A DNA stretch of 64,000 nt from contig MNCI01022376.1 of the NCBI GenBank assembly GCA_015680685.1, positions 16,991 through 80,990 on the forward strand, given 5' to 3'. Positions 36,671 to 48,299 of the stretch are shown here, in pieces. A model generated the notes under the pieces. The model was given only the letters and a program-made list of their open reading frames with translations, searched no databases and was not told where the DNA came from. The DNA is from Gnetum montanum (Eukaryota; Streptophyta; Gnetopsida; Gnetales; Gnetaceae). Within the stretch, counting starts at the first letter, position 1; every line of letters begins with the position of its first letter. Made by a program: the position numbers and the translations under genes.

Positions 36671-38918
36671 CTATGAAAAGGGAAGCAATACGTAAATGCC
36701 AAGAGATAGCATCATGACAAAACCAGGGAGCAATCGTAGGAGCGCACGTTTGCAGAGACGCTTAACCCGGGCACTGCGCTGGTGCTTCGCTCGGCCGCAC
36801 CACACGCGCATGGCTGTTATTATCCACGCCAAAGTCACTAATGGCACTACAAGTACTGACAAGCTCATGGCAATAGCCGGAAAACGAGGAGACGAATCAA
36901 GGGCCCAGGTTCCTATTCCTGTGGCCAAGCAGAAGGCTACAAACATTGCCACCAGGGACAGGGCGAGCACAGACATAGAGCTCTTTAACCACGGCCTCTC
37001 TGTGTGGGGCCACGACACCTCCATCACCACCCATACCAGCAGCACCGTCACCGCTGAGAAGAACGCTATGCTGTTTGCTATCACGTATATCTCCACAGTC
37101 AAAACGTAGTACTGGCAATTGGATTGGGAGTGGGGTTTACCCTCCACACAAATGGAATTGGGCGAGGGGATTTGAAGTGTTCCCGAGGCAGCAACGGTGG
37201 CAATCAGAGCTGCAATCAAGGCGCTTATGTCCATCATGCGGCTGTTGTGTTGGCTTCTGCTCTCTCGCCCGCTCACGTTAGTATCCTCTTCTTCTTCGCG
37301 TCCCTCATCATGGCCTACCAACGCCCCTGCGCATTGCAAGCAGCGTTTCGCCTTGACCGCACACTCCTTGGATCTGTTCTGGCCGCTGTAAATCAGGTCC
37401 ACTGCTCTGAACCCTTCCTTGTTTCTCCCATTCACCTGAACTCGCGGATATCTTTCTATCAGTGTCTTCACCATCTGCAATGCAAAGCAAACCAAGCAAA
37501 TTTGAATTTTGTTTTTACCTTGGGCTAGATTTTCCACGCTCTATATATACATAATGTAAATGCGTCCCAGTGAAAAATTTTTGATTTACAGTTTCGTCAA
37601 TGCCATTTCTGGCGGCTAGATGCAAAGGCTGGTTGCCCTTTTTATCCCGCTCGTCCCCACGCAGTTTATATTGCGTCTGTTGAGATAGCCACTGAACCAA
37701 ATTAATGTGATCATTCTCAACGGCGTAGTGGAGAATACTTTTGTGGCGCTTGCTCAGCATGCGGACGCAGTCAGGTACGACGTTGGTTATGGCTTCAATG
37801 GTATCTGCGTTGCCGCTAATTGCAGCCACATGAATGGGGCATCTCCCCAATTTATCGTATTTGTAACATACATCGGGTCTGCAGCGTGCGAGGAATTGTG
37901 CTGCTTCACTGTAACCTCCCGCTGCTGCACAATGCAAAGGCGTTGTTCCACTGTCGTCGCATTTCTCCAAGTACTTTAGCGCCACTTCTTCTTTCTGTGC
38001 TATTAAACGAAGCACCTCTGCAAAACCCTGAGCACTGTCACTACAATTCCTTCAAAATGAATTGAATTCTGTCTCCAACCGCAGATTCGCCAAAATTTAA
38101 AGCAATTTTGTCCAACAAGTCCAGTTTTAATTGGAATCTACTTTCACTTAACCCAAATTTTGCTTAAGTCAGATTAACTGACAGCAAAATTGAATTAAGA
38201 TAGGACCAAATTGCTTCACAGCGCTCATAAAACTACTGAATTTAATTCAATGGACCAAAAGAAATAATGAAACCAAAGTGCAACATGCAAGCAAGTGCAA
38301 AAATTTTATAAATTCTGAACCCCAAAGGAGAGTACCAGCTAGAGAAAATAGTATACCTAGGTGTCCTTTGTAAGCAGCTATGTGCAAGCAATTCTTGCCG
38401 TCTTTACTTGCCATAGCAAGCATCCTTGCGGACGAGGATTTGAAGGACAAAATTGCCTCCACCGCTGCTGCTTTACCATTTTCACATGCAAGAAATAACG
38501 CAGACTCACCGTTGTTGTTGCGTTTGTTGGCGAGCTTTCTGTTTAATTGGAGAAGAAGTTGTACCACTTCGGAGTTTCCTTGTAAGGCAGCCTCATGAAG
38601 CGCCGTGTTACCCCTGAAATTCTTGACCTGAATCAGTGGCCACATCCGAATCCACGGAGCACTCAATGCATAGCAGTTGGCTATCATTCTCACTGCCGAT
38701 GCATCCCCTTCACCAGCGCAAATATGAAGCAGCGTGTCTCCATCTGGAGTCCTCTGCAAAATCGTAAAGGGTAATTCATGAAGTTTTGCCGTAAGAACTT
38801 CAAAATTGGATTGCATAGAGGCCGTATATAGGTCGGGATCCATTTTGCTGATAGTGAATCCAAGACGCTCTGAGAGCACCCTAAACGTTCCACCAATGAT
38901 TTTCAGTAGATCAGCCAT
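36671..38918 (-). CDS. Ankyrin-repeat membrane protein, ACD6/ITN1-like (ANK-PGG family)
   Basis: Three-exon model: exon 1 38918-38357, intron 38356-38018 (GTATAC...TTTTGCAG), exon 2 38017-37590, intron 37589-37475 (GTAAAT...TTGCAG), exon 3 37474-36671. Phases join cleanly (GHLEVLRLIA; IDETMVKTL) into 597 codons with no stop. Residues about 50-370 hold ankyrin repeats (DGDTLLHICAGEG, RGNTALHEAALQG, NGESALFLACENG, DGKNCLHIAAYKG, SGTTPLHCAAAGG, LGRCPIHVAAISG, KGNQPLHLAARNG). Residues about 411-597 have four to five hydrophobic spans (about 413-428, 460-480, 495-516, 529-553, 577-595), as in the PGG membrane domain. The usual Pro-Gly-Gly is not seen; the region reads SGTLQIPSPNS. Family members act at plant membranes in defence or stress signalling; the role here is unknown. 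Base composition is richer in G+C than the repeats around it. It is the only intact host gene in the window. Confidence 0.9.
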
Positions 38919-39397
38919 TTTGATCCAACTATACTACACATATGCAATTGCAATAACATTGCATATTCGCGTTTAAGTAACTGGGCAGTGAAGACGATCG
39001 GAACCCAACGCTTTCTGTTATCATTCAGCAGAGACTGAGATTTCGTCGCAGTTGCCGTTCCTTTGGAAACTTGCGACGACTTTGGAGTCTCTTAGCGGAA
39101 TCATCGGAGTGAACGAAAAAGTTTTAGGGTCGAAAAGTATAGGTTATCGTGGGGGGGGCCAAAACCTTAACAGAGCCCAATGTTGCAAGTTGACCCCCCA
39201 GTCAACCTGCAACAAGACAAAAACTTATCGCACCCCCCGGGACGACAGCTGAAGAAGGAGATCAAGACACCTAATTCAAAGAGAATTCAGTTGGAAAAGG
39301 TAATATTATTGAGAAAGCCTAGTTCGCGACATTGAAGTTGGACATTTCCAGCAATAGAGCATTTCATACCGTAGTCAAATTCATTGTAGTTTGTGTT
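38919..39397. other. Upstream region of the ankyrin gene
   Basis: The first 180 bp or so would hold the promoter and 5' leader of the minus-strand gene. I could not fix a TATA box with confidence. It includes a run of eight G at 39151-39159, followed by ccccccag and ccccccggg tracts (39193-39240). An assembly gap starts at 39398. Confidence 0.4.
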
Positions 39398-39818
39398 NNN
39401 NNNNNNNNNNNNNNNNNNNNNNNNNNNNNNNNNNNNNNNNNNNNNNNNNNNNNNNNNNNNNNNNNNNNNNNNNNNNNNNNNNNNNNNNNNNNNNNNNNNN
39501 NNNNNNNNNNNNNNNNNNNNNNNNNNNNNNNNNNNNNNNNNNNNNNNNNNNNNNNNNNNNNNNNNNNNNNNNNNNNNNNNNNNNNNNNNNNNNNNNNNNN
39601 NNNNNNNNNNNNNNNNNNNNNNNNNNNNNNNNNNNNNNNNNNNNNNNNNNNNNNNNNNNNNNNNNNNNNNNNNNNNNNNNNNNNNNNNNNNNNNNNNNNN
39701 NNNNNNNNNNNNNNNNNNNNNNNNNNNNNNNNNNNNNNNNNNNNNNNNNNNNNNNNNNNNNNNNNNNNNNNNNNNNNNNNNNNNNNNNNNNNNNNNNNNN
39801 NNNNNNNNNNNNNNNNNN
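39398..39818. other. Assembly gap
   Basis: 421 Ns. LINE sequence abuts its right edge, so the gap probably contains more of that LINE. Confidence 0.95.
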
Positions 39819-40157
39819 GCCTCTAAGTTGGCTCCAACATCGCCAAATTTGCTTAAACCAGAAAGAACCTTTGATCTTCTGAGAGCCTTCACTAAAAATC
39901 CAGTTACTCCAATGAGTATTTTGCCATCTGTGATGAATACCAAGACAGGAGATGTGATGCCTAAAAAGGATCTTCCAAGCTTCATCTCCTTCAATACACC
40001 GAGTCACCCATTTGGAGGCCAAGAGAATACTCTGGTGCTCAATAGAGACAAGGCCTAAGCCCCCGTGTTCTTTACTTAAAGTGCAAGTATCCCAAGCTAC
40101 TCGATGAAAAGCTTTGTGATCATCCTTATCCCCCAAAGGAAATTTCTAAGTATGTTG
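39819..40157 (-). pseudogene. LINE (L1-type) ORF2 C-terminal fragment
   Basis: The minus-strand reading RNFLWGDKDDHKAFHRVAWD, then CTLSKEHGGLGLVSIEHQ and LLASKWVTRCIEG, follows the pattern of the region after the RT domain in plant non-LTR retrotransposons (LWG...VAWD..C.PK..GGLG......ALL.KW). It runs into the gap. The RT core is not visible. The 5' side ends near 40157. Confidence 0.8.
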
Positions 40158-43100
40158 TTGATGCATTGAAAAGAGTATGTTGTGGGATATTGACTGTTGA
40201 AAGTTCGAGGCTGCTTATTATTTGACAGCAAGGAGAGAAGAATTTTCTGTCGGAAAGGACAGCAAGGGTTAAATGTCCTTAATCATCAGTGTAACGCGTA
40301 AGTTCTCCGGACATGTGGACAAGCGCCGTATTCGTAGAGAGGAAGATGCAGTTCGGTAGAAGAGCATTACTTCGTATCTCATCGTGCTTCTTGTATCGAG
40401 TTTTGAAGTCTCTCCGTCGAATAGTCCTTGTACATATGAGTTAGTGACAGAGGTTGAAGGTTGAAAAATACAAGTTACCGTGGGAAATTCAGAATTGAAA
40501 GCAGTGTTTAAATAGTTGGAAATTGGAAAATATATAGGATTTGCATGTTTAATGAATCACCATAAATTGGCAAGTCAGGTTGAGTTATATTTAAAAGTCG
40601 CAAAAATGATACCTAAATCTATTAATTTTTTTCAAAAATAAGGTTTATGATAATTAACTTCCGTGGACAAAATTCCTAACCCAGCCACTTATCCTTAAAT
40701 CAGTGATTTATCATAGAAAACTATGATTGAAAATTCACAAAAGCTTCCTTGAGATGCTTCCCAGGAAAGAATTATCTCTTGCAAGGGACAACAAAGGTTA
40801 AATGTCTTTAATTATTAGTGTAACACTTGAGTTCTACGTACATGTGAACAAGTACCCTAGTCATAAAGGAGGAGATGTAATTCCTTAGAAGAGCATTGCT
40901 ACTCACGTACTTGTCATCTAGGGTTAAATGTCACTAGTATTTAATCTATATGAGGTTCTAAGAATTGTTTTTTTTTTTTTAATTGATGAGTCTAACATTG
41001 ACTAAGTTGAAAAAATAGTGAATCTGAAATGCTAATTCAGCAATTTGTAGCTGACCCATTGCAATCTACTAGATTAGCTATATGTATGTATGCTTTGATC
41101 AAGCTTATTTTTTCACTTCAAGAAAATCAAATATTATGATCTAACTTTTTCTTGTGATTATACAACTTTCCCTCATCTCCTCTCTTATGCCTCTCTTGTG
41201 TTATGACTAGTATATTATGTACCGTGATGACAAGGCTCCTACTTCATGATGATCAAGAAAATTATTTACTATGACAAAAAGGGCCCTATTCAATGAGGTC
41301 GTAGTTGGCCTTTTCCCCAAAAACATGACTCAATTTCCATGCTAAAACTCTTACCACTAATGGTAAGACCCAGGGCTGGAAATTGATGTTCCAAGGTGCC
41401 TATTAGAGAAAAAGTCATTTTATAGTTATTTCTAAAAATTAGCTTTCAAGCTTCATTTTATAGTGTATGCATGAAAGGACACAATCAACACACAAATTAA
41501 AATAAAAAATTAAAGGAAGAAAATAAAGGTGCAATAATAAGTTCAAATAAAATTCAAAAAACTTATTGAACATTTTGGAAGTACAAAAGTGAAAACATAT
41601 TGAATTAAGAAAAATTATCATCAACAATAAAACTAATTGTAAAACGTATCCTTAAACAACTTTAAACTAACCTTTGCTGACAAGTAATTTTAAATTAACT
41701 TATTTCTAGATACAAGTATTTAAAAATTTGACCTTATTTAAAAAAATTTCATAAAATACAAGGGCATCAATTTCCCACACTAAAACCTTACTACTTTTTG
41801 AAAAGTATCAATGAGATATTTAATAAGGTTCTAGTAGATGAATATGGCTATTCATTTTGGGACTTATAGTCTCATAATTGATACATGAACCTATTATTAA
41901 ATAAAAACAATGTCATGAATTCATGAGTGTTTTGCACGATTTGAAGTAACATCTTGTACTGTCTTGACGTAAAATTGTAAAATGGAGCCTTAGAGACTTC
42001 ATAAACTTCATCGCAAGTGGAAAGAACTTTTTTCCGGGACTTGCGTAGAAGAAAGTTTCGTCTGTGTCGGTATACCTACTCCCTCGTCTTTAGGTAAAGG
42101 ATGTTCAAAGGTAATGGCCTAGATTCTTTCCGAAGTTACACGAAATTGTGAGACAGATTGATATAAGCCTTACAGACGTCTAACCTTGGTGGTGGAAAAA
42201 ACTTTTATCCGAGTCACGAGACTTCCGCGTGGACGGAAGTTTAGGTGCCAGTGATAATGGCCTGGATCCTCTTGTGATTGAAAAGTTCTTTAAAATATGA
42301 AATCAACATATACCGTTCACATTTAAAGTGCAACTCGCCCAGGCCAGATATCTATGCTGCAAATTTTCGTGCGTAAAATTAGCCCTCAACCATTCCAACT
42401 CTTTCTGATTGGAAAAGGTAATTGAAATTTCGATAACGAAATGGTAATTGAAATTTCGATAACGAAATGAGATTAGTCTATGCCCACGAATCGCAACCAT
42501 TGTAATTGTAACGAGCCCAAACGAAATTTCAGTCGCCTGGCAGAGGCACTATCGTGTGTGTATGGGCGCTAAGCTTTTGCAAAGCCATCGTTTTCACGCT
42601 TCAGATAATGTCAGAACCTTTGCATTCAGGATTAGCAAAATAGGTTCGAACATATACACGGCCTACCTGGAATCCATGTTAAAATGAAGTTGAATCTTAG
42701 CTATTGATTGGTGATGTAAATTTTATGAAATTAAATTTAAAAATTTATTATGTCTTTTTGAATTTCTAAATTTGTAAAAACATAGGAAATAACAAGTATT
42801 TTTTAGTAAAATTTAGAACAAATCAACTAAATTTACCGGTGTAATATTTCTATATTTTAAATGTACTTTAACATAAAACATCTCATGAAAATGTACTATT
42901 ATTCTTTAATACTATTTGTATGGTATAATAAATTTTGAGGTATCTACCTACAATTGTCAAGTAATGAGGAATAGCAATAAATAAATATTTTACCTTTCAT
43001 TAAAACATCCATGATGATATAAACAAATTTTAAATTTTAATGGTGATGATTGTAATTTAAGACTATTGGTATTTAACATTAATAATGCCTTGGAGTGAAG

Positions 43101-43742
43101 GTTAAAAAAGACTTCTAAACTACATCTTTTAATGGTAGTTTTATTCCTTTTAAGGTTTTTATGTAAAATTTGGATCATGGTATTTTCATATCAACCTTTT
43201 TAATGCCACTTTCCCATTAATGCGTGTAGAATCTATATAACCTTTTTAATGTAAATCATGCTTCATGTGGTCAATAATGGTTCATCCTTACTATGGAGCA
43301 TGCCAATTTATGTTTCTAATTCTAATTCCAACATGTTCAAATCATCACATTCTCGTTTTGTTTCATTTCAACCCCATCTATCCATTCTACTTCTTGGATT
43401 ATGTTCCACTCTCCTTCTATCACTAGTGTTTGAATAATCTAATATGAAGGAATCATTAAAGTCAACATGCTAGGTACACATTTTTGTGTGATTTGTTCCC
43501 TTATGCCTTCCTATTTTGTTTTATATCTACAAGGTCCCTCCAACTCATGTTTCCCTTCATCTTCAATAAGATGCATTCCTAGTGAAGATTGTGTGGTGAT
43601 GTTTTACAACTCCTTCTTATTGAATTTGAATGTGGTGTGCTCAATGTGACATGGAGTAAACTTGCAAGAAATTGATTATCCCTCCTTATAAGATCTATAC
43701 ATTCATCCCCTACTTGCTCAGACTCCATCTTTGATGGGAAAC
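40158..43742. other. Host intergenic DNA with small duplications
   Basis: No gene was recognised. A segment at about 40250-40400 recurs in diverged form at 40780-40915 (both have aatgtcnttaatnatnagtgtaac and an agaagagcattnct segment). A second diverged pair is at about 41990-42110 and 42160-42270, both ending taatggcctngatnct. A perfect 26-bp tandem pair lies at 42417-42468. Confidence 0.55.
42417..42468. repeat. 26-bp tandem repeat, two perfect copies
   Basis: The unit begins ggtaattgaaatttcgataa; the copies are 42417-42442 and 42443-42468. Each contains a short imperfect palindrome around atttcgataacgaaat. Confidence 0.95.
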
Positions 43743-44591
43743 TAATGAATGACAAGGTACCCCACGCCCAACCGTACGAATCACAAACATTCACACATGA
43801 TCCAATCAAATTCCATAAGTGGAACTAGTTGTGGCATCTAAAACACTATGCCTTGATCGTAGTTTGTTATCTTCCCACTTGGACTAATGGTAGCTTTGTC
43901 ACATATGGTTTAGTCTAGAGTGAGACATATGATTTTTATTATTTTATATTTTATTATTCTATGATTAACAATAGGTTGAAACTCAATTTATAATCAATTC
44001 AACTAATCTAATTACTAATTAATAATCAACTACCCTAACATAAGTATCTGATCCCACTTCTTGTGCACATCCTGAACATATATAACGTTGTTGGGTTACC
44101 AAATGTTAAGCATTGCTGGGATTACCAAGAGTCATATGCATGCTCAAAGCAATCATACTTATGTGCTTAATTAATTAACATGCATTCAAATGTAAATATT
44201 AACTAAGTACATGAAAAGTAAATTCCATGGAAAGTAAATCTAATCTAAGTCAAAGTGTTGTAATGAATAAGAATCAATCTCAATCTTATTGCCATTCATG
44301 GAATATGTCCAAGTACATTGCCACTCAAATAAGATTTCATACAACTGACTCAGATCCACTCTATGGGCACTCACTGACTATTCTATAAGATTATGCAATA
44401 AAACTACAAGAGTTCAGCTACTCTATTGATAAAACTATGAAAAACTAATGCAAAACTATTACCCTAACCGTGTGCCCAAGTGCTATATTTATAAGCTGGC
44501 CCATACCCCTTGATATTGGATATTTGATAACGCATCTAGGGGTCTAATATCGAGTATCCAATATTGGAGCCAGGTAAATCATGACTCATCA
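43743..44591 (-). repeat. 3' LTR of element Y
   Basis: The left edge taatgaatgacaaggtacccc matches TGATGAGTGGCAAGGTACCCC elsewhere; it ends gactcatca. PPT tacccccatgacta follows at 44592-44605. Minus-strand TATA (tatatttataag) at 44484-44495. The U3 carries ttgatattggata / taatatcgagtatcc / caatattgg words (44508-44570). Confidence 0.8.
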
Positions 44592-45269
44592 TACCCCCAT
44601 GACTAAATAAACACTCATCCTCAACTTAAAAAAAATGAGGAATAAGTTCCTTACAAAATATTGGGAATGTATGGGATTATTGATTGATATGCAAACTACT
44701 GATTAACTCTAAGTGTCGCATTACAAAATTTGATTCGAGTGGATGCATACAAAAAGACAGAGTGACAAAAAGATTGGACAAACATTGAAGATTACAAAAT
44801 TTGCAGAGCTCTTTAAAAAATCCATTAAAGATGATTCTTCTTGTTGTCACTAGTAGTGGAAAAATTTTAACCTTGATTGTTATATCGATGCTTTTCAGGT
44901 TATGCAAAACATTCTTGAAGGTTAGACTGAAATTTCTTCTCAATGCCCCATGGATCTAGCAAGCATGCAAATTTTGAGCTATTATCTTGTATGTGCTATG
45001 ATTTTTCCATGGTCATATCCTCCATTGTCCCTCTCTTGGCTTTGTTTTTGTGCTTGACAAAAGACCTTCTTTCTTAGGTGTTTCTTTTAGCATCACTTAC
45101 AATCACCAAAGGATAAACATTAGTTGTGGTAAATTTTTCGTAATAATTAACCCTATTTGAATCCCTTAGTTTTCTTTTAAGCATAAGGTGATTACAACAT
45201 GCTATGCCTAGGGCTATGAGGTAACTAAAATCATCAAGTTGTTTACATTATTTTGATCAATTACTATTA

Positions 45270-45274
45270 GTTAC
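45270..45274. other. Target-site duplication of the middle element, left copy
   Basis: gttac, repeated at 61066-61070. The intact site (attagttaccac) is preserved in the paralogous tail at 25165-25175. Confidence 0.9.
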
Positions 45275-46155
45275 TGATGAGTGGCAAGGTACCCCTACAC
45301 TCAACCATATGAATATGTGTGTTACACACACGATCTAGTCGAACTCCGCAGACTAAGTGCCTACACGCCCCATGGAACACTTAAGGTTAATCGTTCATTG
45401 TCTTCCCAGACTTACTTGTATTTGTCATGATTGTATGGTTAAGTATGTCTGAGGTATGTGATTTTTATAGTTTTTATGTTTTATCTCCTATGTTAATGAG
45501 GTAAAGGGTGAAGAGACTAATTAACTAGCTTTAACTAACTAGCTAAGCCTTAATTAACCTAGCATTAGCATCCGTTCCCACTTACTGTTCACACCCTGAA
45601 CCAATGCAACCTTGATTACCAAATGCTATTCATTACTGGGATCACCAAGCGTAACGCACGTGCTCGAAGTGGTCGTACTGAATGCACTTAGCTATGGGAG
45701 AAGGGTTGAGAGAGATTTAATCAACTAATAAAGCATTTAAACGATAAAAAATAAATAATAGTAATTAAAATCCTAATTAGCTTAGTCCATGAACTGCAAG
45801 GTTTATCCAACAGTTCGTCTTTATTTCCGTACACAAACTTGTGTTCAGGTACAATATTTGCTCGAATAAAGATTCGTTCACTTTGGAGCTCCTGCTGCGG
45901 GCACATGGAAATTATTCTATCTCTGGAGAGGTAAAACTGCTAGAGTTTTGCTAAGGGTCTAAATTTAGATGGAGAAACAAGGAAGAGGTGCTTCTTATTT
46001 ATAGAAATGACGGCAGACTGCGATATCACGTACGTGATATCGTGGGAAAGATGCAATATCGCGTACGATACATCGCCTACGCGATATCACAATGAGGACG
46101 CGATATCGCGGCCCATACGATATCGCGTCCCATCCCACGATATCGCATCCCATCA
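45275..46155 (-). repeat. 3' LTR of the middle element
   Basis: TGATGAGTGG...cccatca. Minus-strand TATA at 45996-46003. The CGATATCG array at 46018-46150 has about eight full or near copies, including a duplicated end (gatatcgcgtcccatcc, then gatatcgcatcccatca). By rough hand count it differs from the 5' LTR at about 21 of the first 195 positions and about 30 of the next 560. Confidence 0.88.
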
Positions 46156-48085
46156 TACCCCCATGACTAAATAAAAACTCGTTCTTGAGTTCCTTACAAA
46201 ATATTCGGAAGGTATGGGATTATTAACTTGAATGGAACTAATGGTGAATGGGACGACATGTGAACGGATCATCATTACAAAACATGACAAAACTGGTGTT
46301 CACGATAATAAGAGTGAACACTTTATACATTTGACATCAAGCCTTATTTGGCAGCTGAGAAAGAGAGAGAGAGAGAAAGAAGTTTTGCTGCTACCAACGC
46401 CAAGATTGCACCTTTTGTTGTCCATCCATAAGCATGCCATCGATCTCGTTCCATGCATAGCTGTTTCAGCACCGATCCATTCCAAGTGTTCCCTCCATAT
46501 CCAATTCATTCTTCTATGATTGCCATTTGCACATACAACACAGTCTTTTATTAGCAAGGGAAAATGAATCATAATGCAATTGATACCTTGCTTCGGTGAA
46601 AGGTCCATTGGCTGAGTTGTGGTATGGCTGATACAGGTCTGGAGATATAATAGTGGTGACTACCGAAGGTGTAGGGGCTAGGAGAAAAGAGAAAAAAAAT
46701 TGAAAAAATTGGGTTAGGACCCCCATGACTAAGAGTGAACCTCCAATAGCAATAGAATGGAGAAATAATAAAGAACAACAAAGATGGAGAAAAAGAAACA
46801 ACTATAACGTCGATGAAATGGATGTCAAGATGGAAATAAACAAAATAGAGTGGGTTGCAAAAATGTTAAGGGAAAGAATTTAACTAGTGTACCAAATAGG
46901 AATGCTAGTGGGTCCTCCCCAAAACAGGCTCATGCCCTTAATGCCCTAACAAACCCACATTCAAAGAGTCTATAGGCTCTGGGAATGTCATTTGGAACAA
47001 GAGTTAAAGTCTTAAACATAATAATTTACTAGAAAGAAAATAATGCATCCACCAAGATATGGACTACTAATACAACCAGCAATGAGGTGATAGATGGGGA
47101 AAGAAGGATGGAAGGGAGAGAATGGAATGGAGTCTCAAGAACAAGGTGGTGTACAACCCCTTGTGTAGTTAATGATTAATGTGACTTAGTATATCCCATT
47201 CCAAGTTCGGACTCAACAAACCACATCCAGTGACTTCACATTAATGCATTCGACCAATCCATCCACTTGAAGTAACAAGAATGCCTTCACCTAAGAGCCA
47301 CCACCATTCCGATGAAACGAAGGAGGAGAGAATGGGAAGCAAGAAGGATCTTAGTTAGAGGAAACATTTTTATTTTTTAGTTCCATAACTAGTGCTTGGA
47401 GCCCAAATGATTATTTCGTCTAAGGGGTGTGCTTTGAATTCTCACTTTTTTTTATGCATGAGAACCACACCATGCAAAGACTTTGTTATTTTTATTAGCT
47501 TAGCTTTCCAATAATGGAGCAATGTCGGAATGGGACGGAAATCTCAAGAAGAAAACATCCAAGCACCCAAGAGAATGGCTAACACAAATTCATCAAGTTC
47601 CCTTGAATTCACACCCTTTTCAATCCTTGAGTCCTTCCTTAGTTTGAGAAATGCCCAGTCACCCATTCGTTATAGTACTTACTATTGAAAAAGGGACTGT
47701 ATAGTTCCAAGCCAAGAGAGACCATAAAAATTTGTGGATGTATGGATGAAGTGGACTCATTACTTGTCATATCAAAAGAACCATACCTTAGTATCAACAT
47801 TGTAACTTAAAGGTAAAAACCAAACATTAGCAACCAATAGAAAAACAGTTCATACCATCATGAAGAACACTTATTAAATGAAAAACTTAACAAGATGGAT
47901 AACACACACACACTCACATATCAAAATGAAAAAGCATAAACGATGTTGTAAAACAAAAACAAGAAAAGTTAAAGGAATTTGTAAAACAAAAATGTGTAAA
48001 ACAAAAGTGTGTAAAACAAAAATGTATAAAAGAAAACTTAAAAGAACTGAGGGCCTCAAATGATCAACATAGGTGGCCATCTCCC
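46156..48085 (-). other. PPT and 3' non-coding tail of the middle element
   Basis: PPT tacccccatgacta at 46156-46169. Within the tail are a short GA-rich run at 46366-46380, another cccccatgacta copy at about 46720-46732 and the conserved motif in reverse at 46905-46923. A run of (G)TAAAACAAAA units lies at 47945-48030, and a junction motif (ggccatctcccccatgac) at 48076-48093. It aligns in reverse with the tail after integrase at 16888-18290. No coding signal. Confidence 0.7.
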
Positions 48086-48299
48086 CCATGACTGAATTGG
48101 AAGGGAGAGATCCAAAATAATGAATGTCTATTTGAGTTTTTGAGAAGTTTCCAACTCCTCCTGATTGATGTTTTCAAGTTAAGAGGTGGAAGTCAGCGAT
48201 GCTCATACTCCAATGTATCCATGCCTTTGTTGTGGGCATCAGTTGTTCCTCTAGTTTGTTCCATGCATGTTGGTGGGTTGCTTTCTTGATCAGCTATCA

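Noticed and set aside
36696-37528. Plus-strand ORFs opposite ankyrin exon 3
   Set aside because: They are shadows of the minus-strand exon; the minus strand has domain motifs and splice sites.
39287-40136. ORFs running through the assembly gap
   Set aside because: Most of their length is undetermined bases; only the LINE part right of the gap is supported.
46018-46150. Regularly spaced palindromes as a CRISPR array
   Set aside because: Units are short, spacers are not unique or uniform, the place is an LTR U3, and the genome is a plant nucleus.
46232-46801. Small ORFs in the tail of the middle element
   Set aside because: They occur on both strands with no domain, no matching frame in the related tails, and low-complexity content.
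47878-48063. Lys/Thr/Cys-rich small protein on the plus strand
   Set aside because: It reads through the (G)TAAAACAAAA repeat in an element tail, antisense to the element, with no other coding sign.
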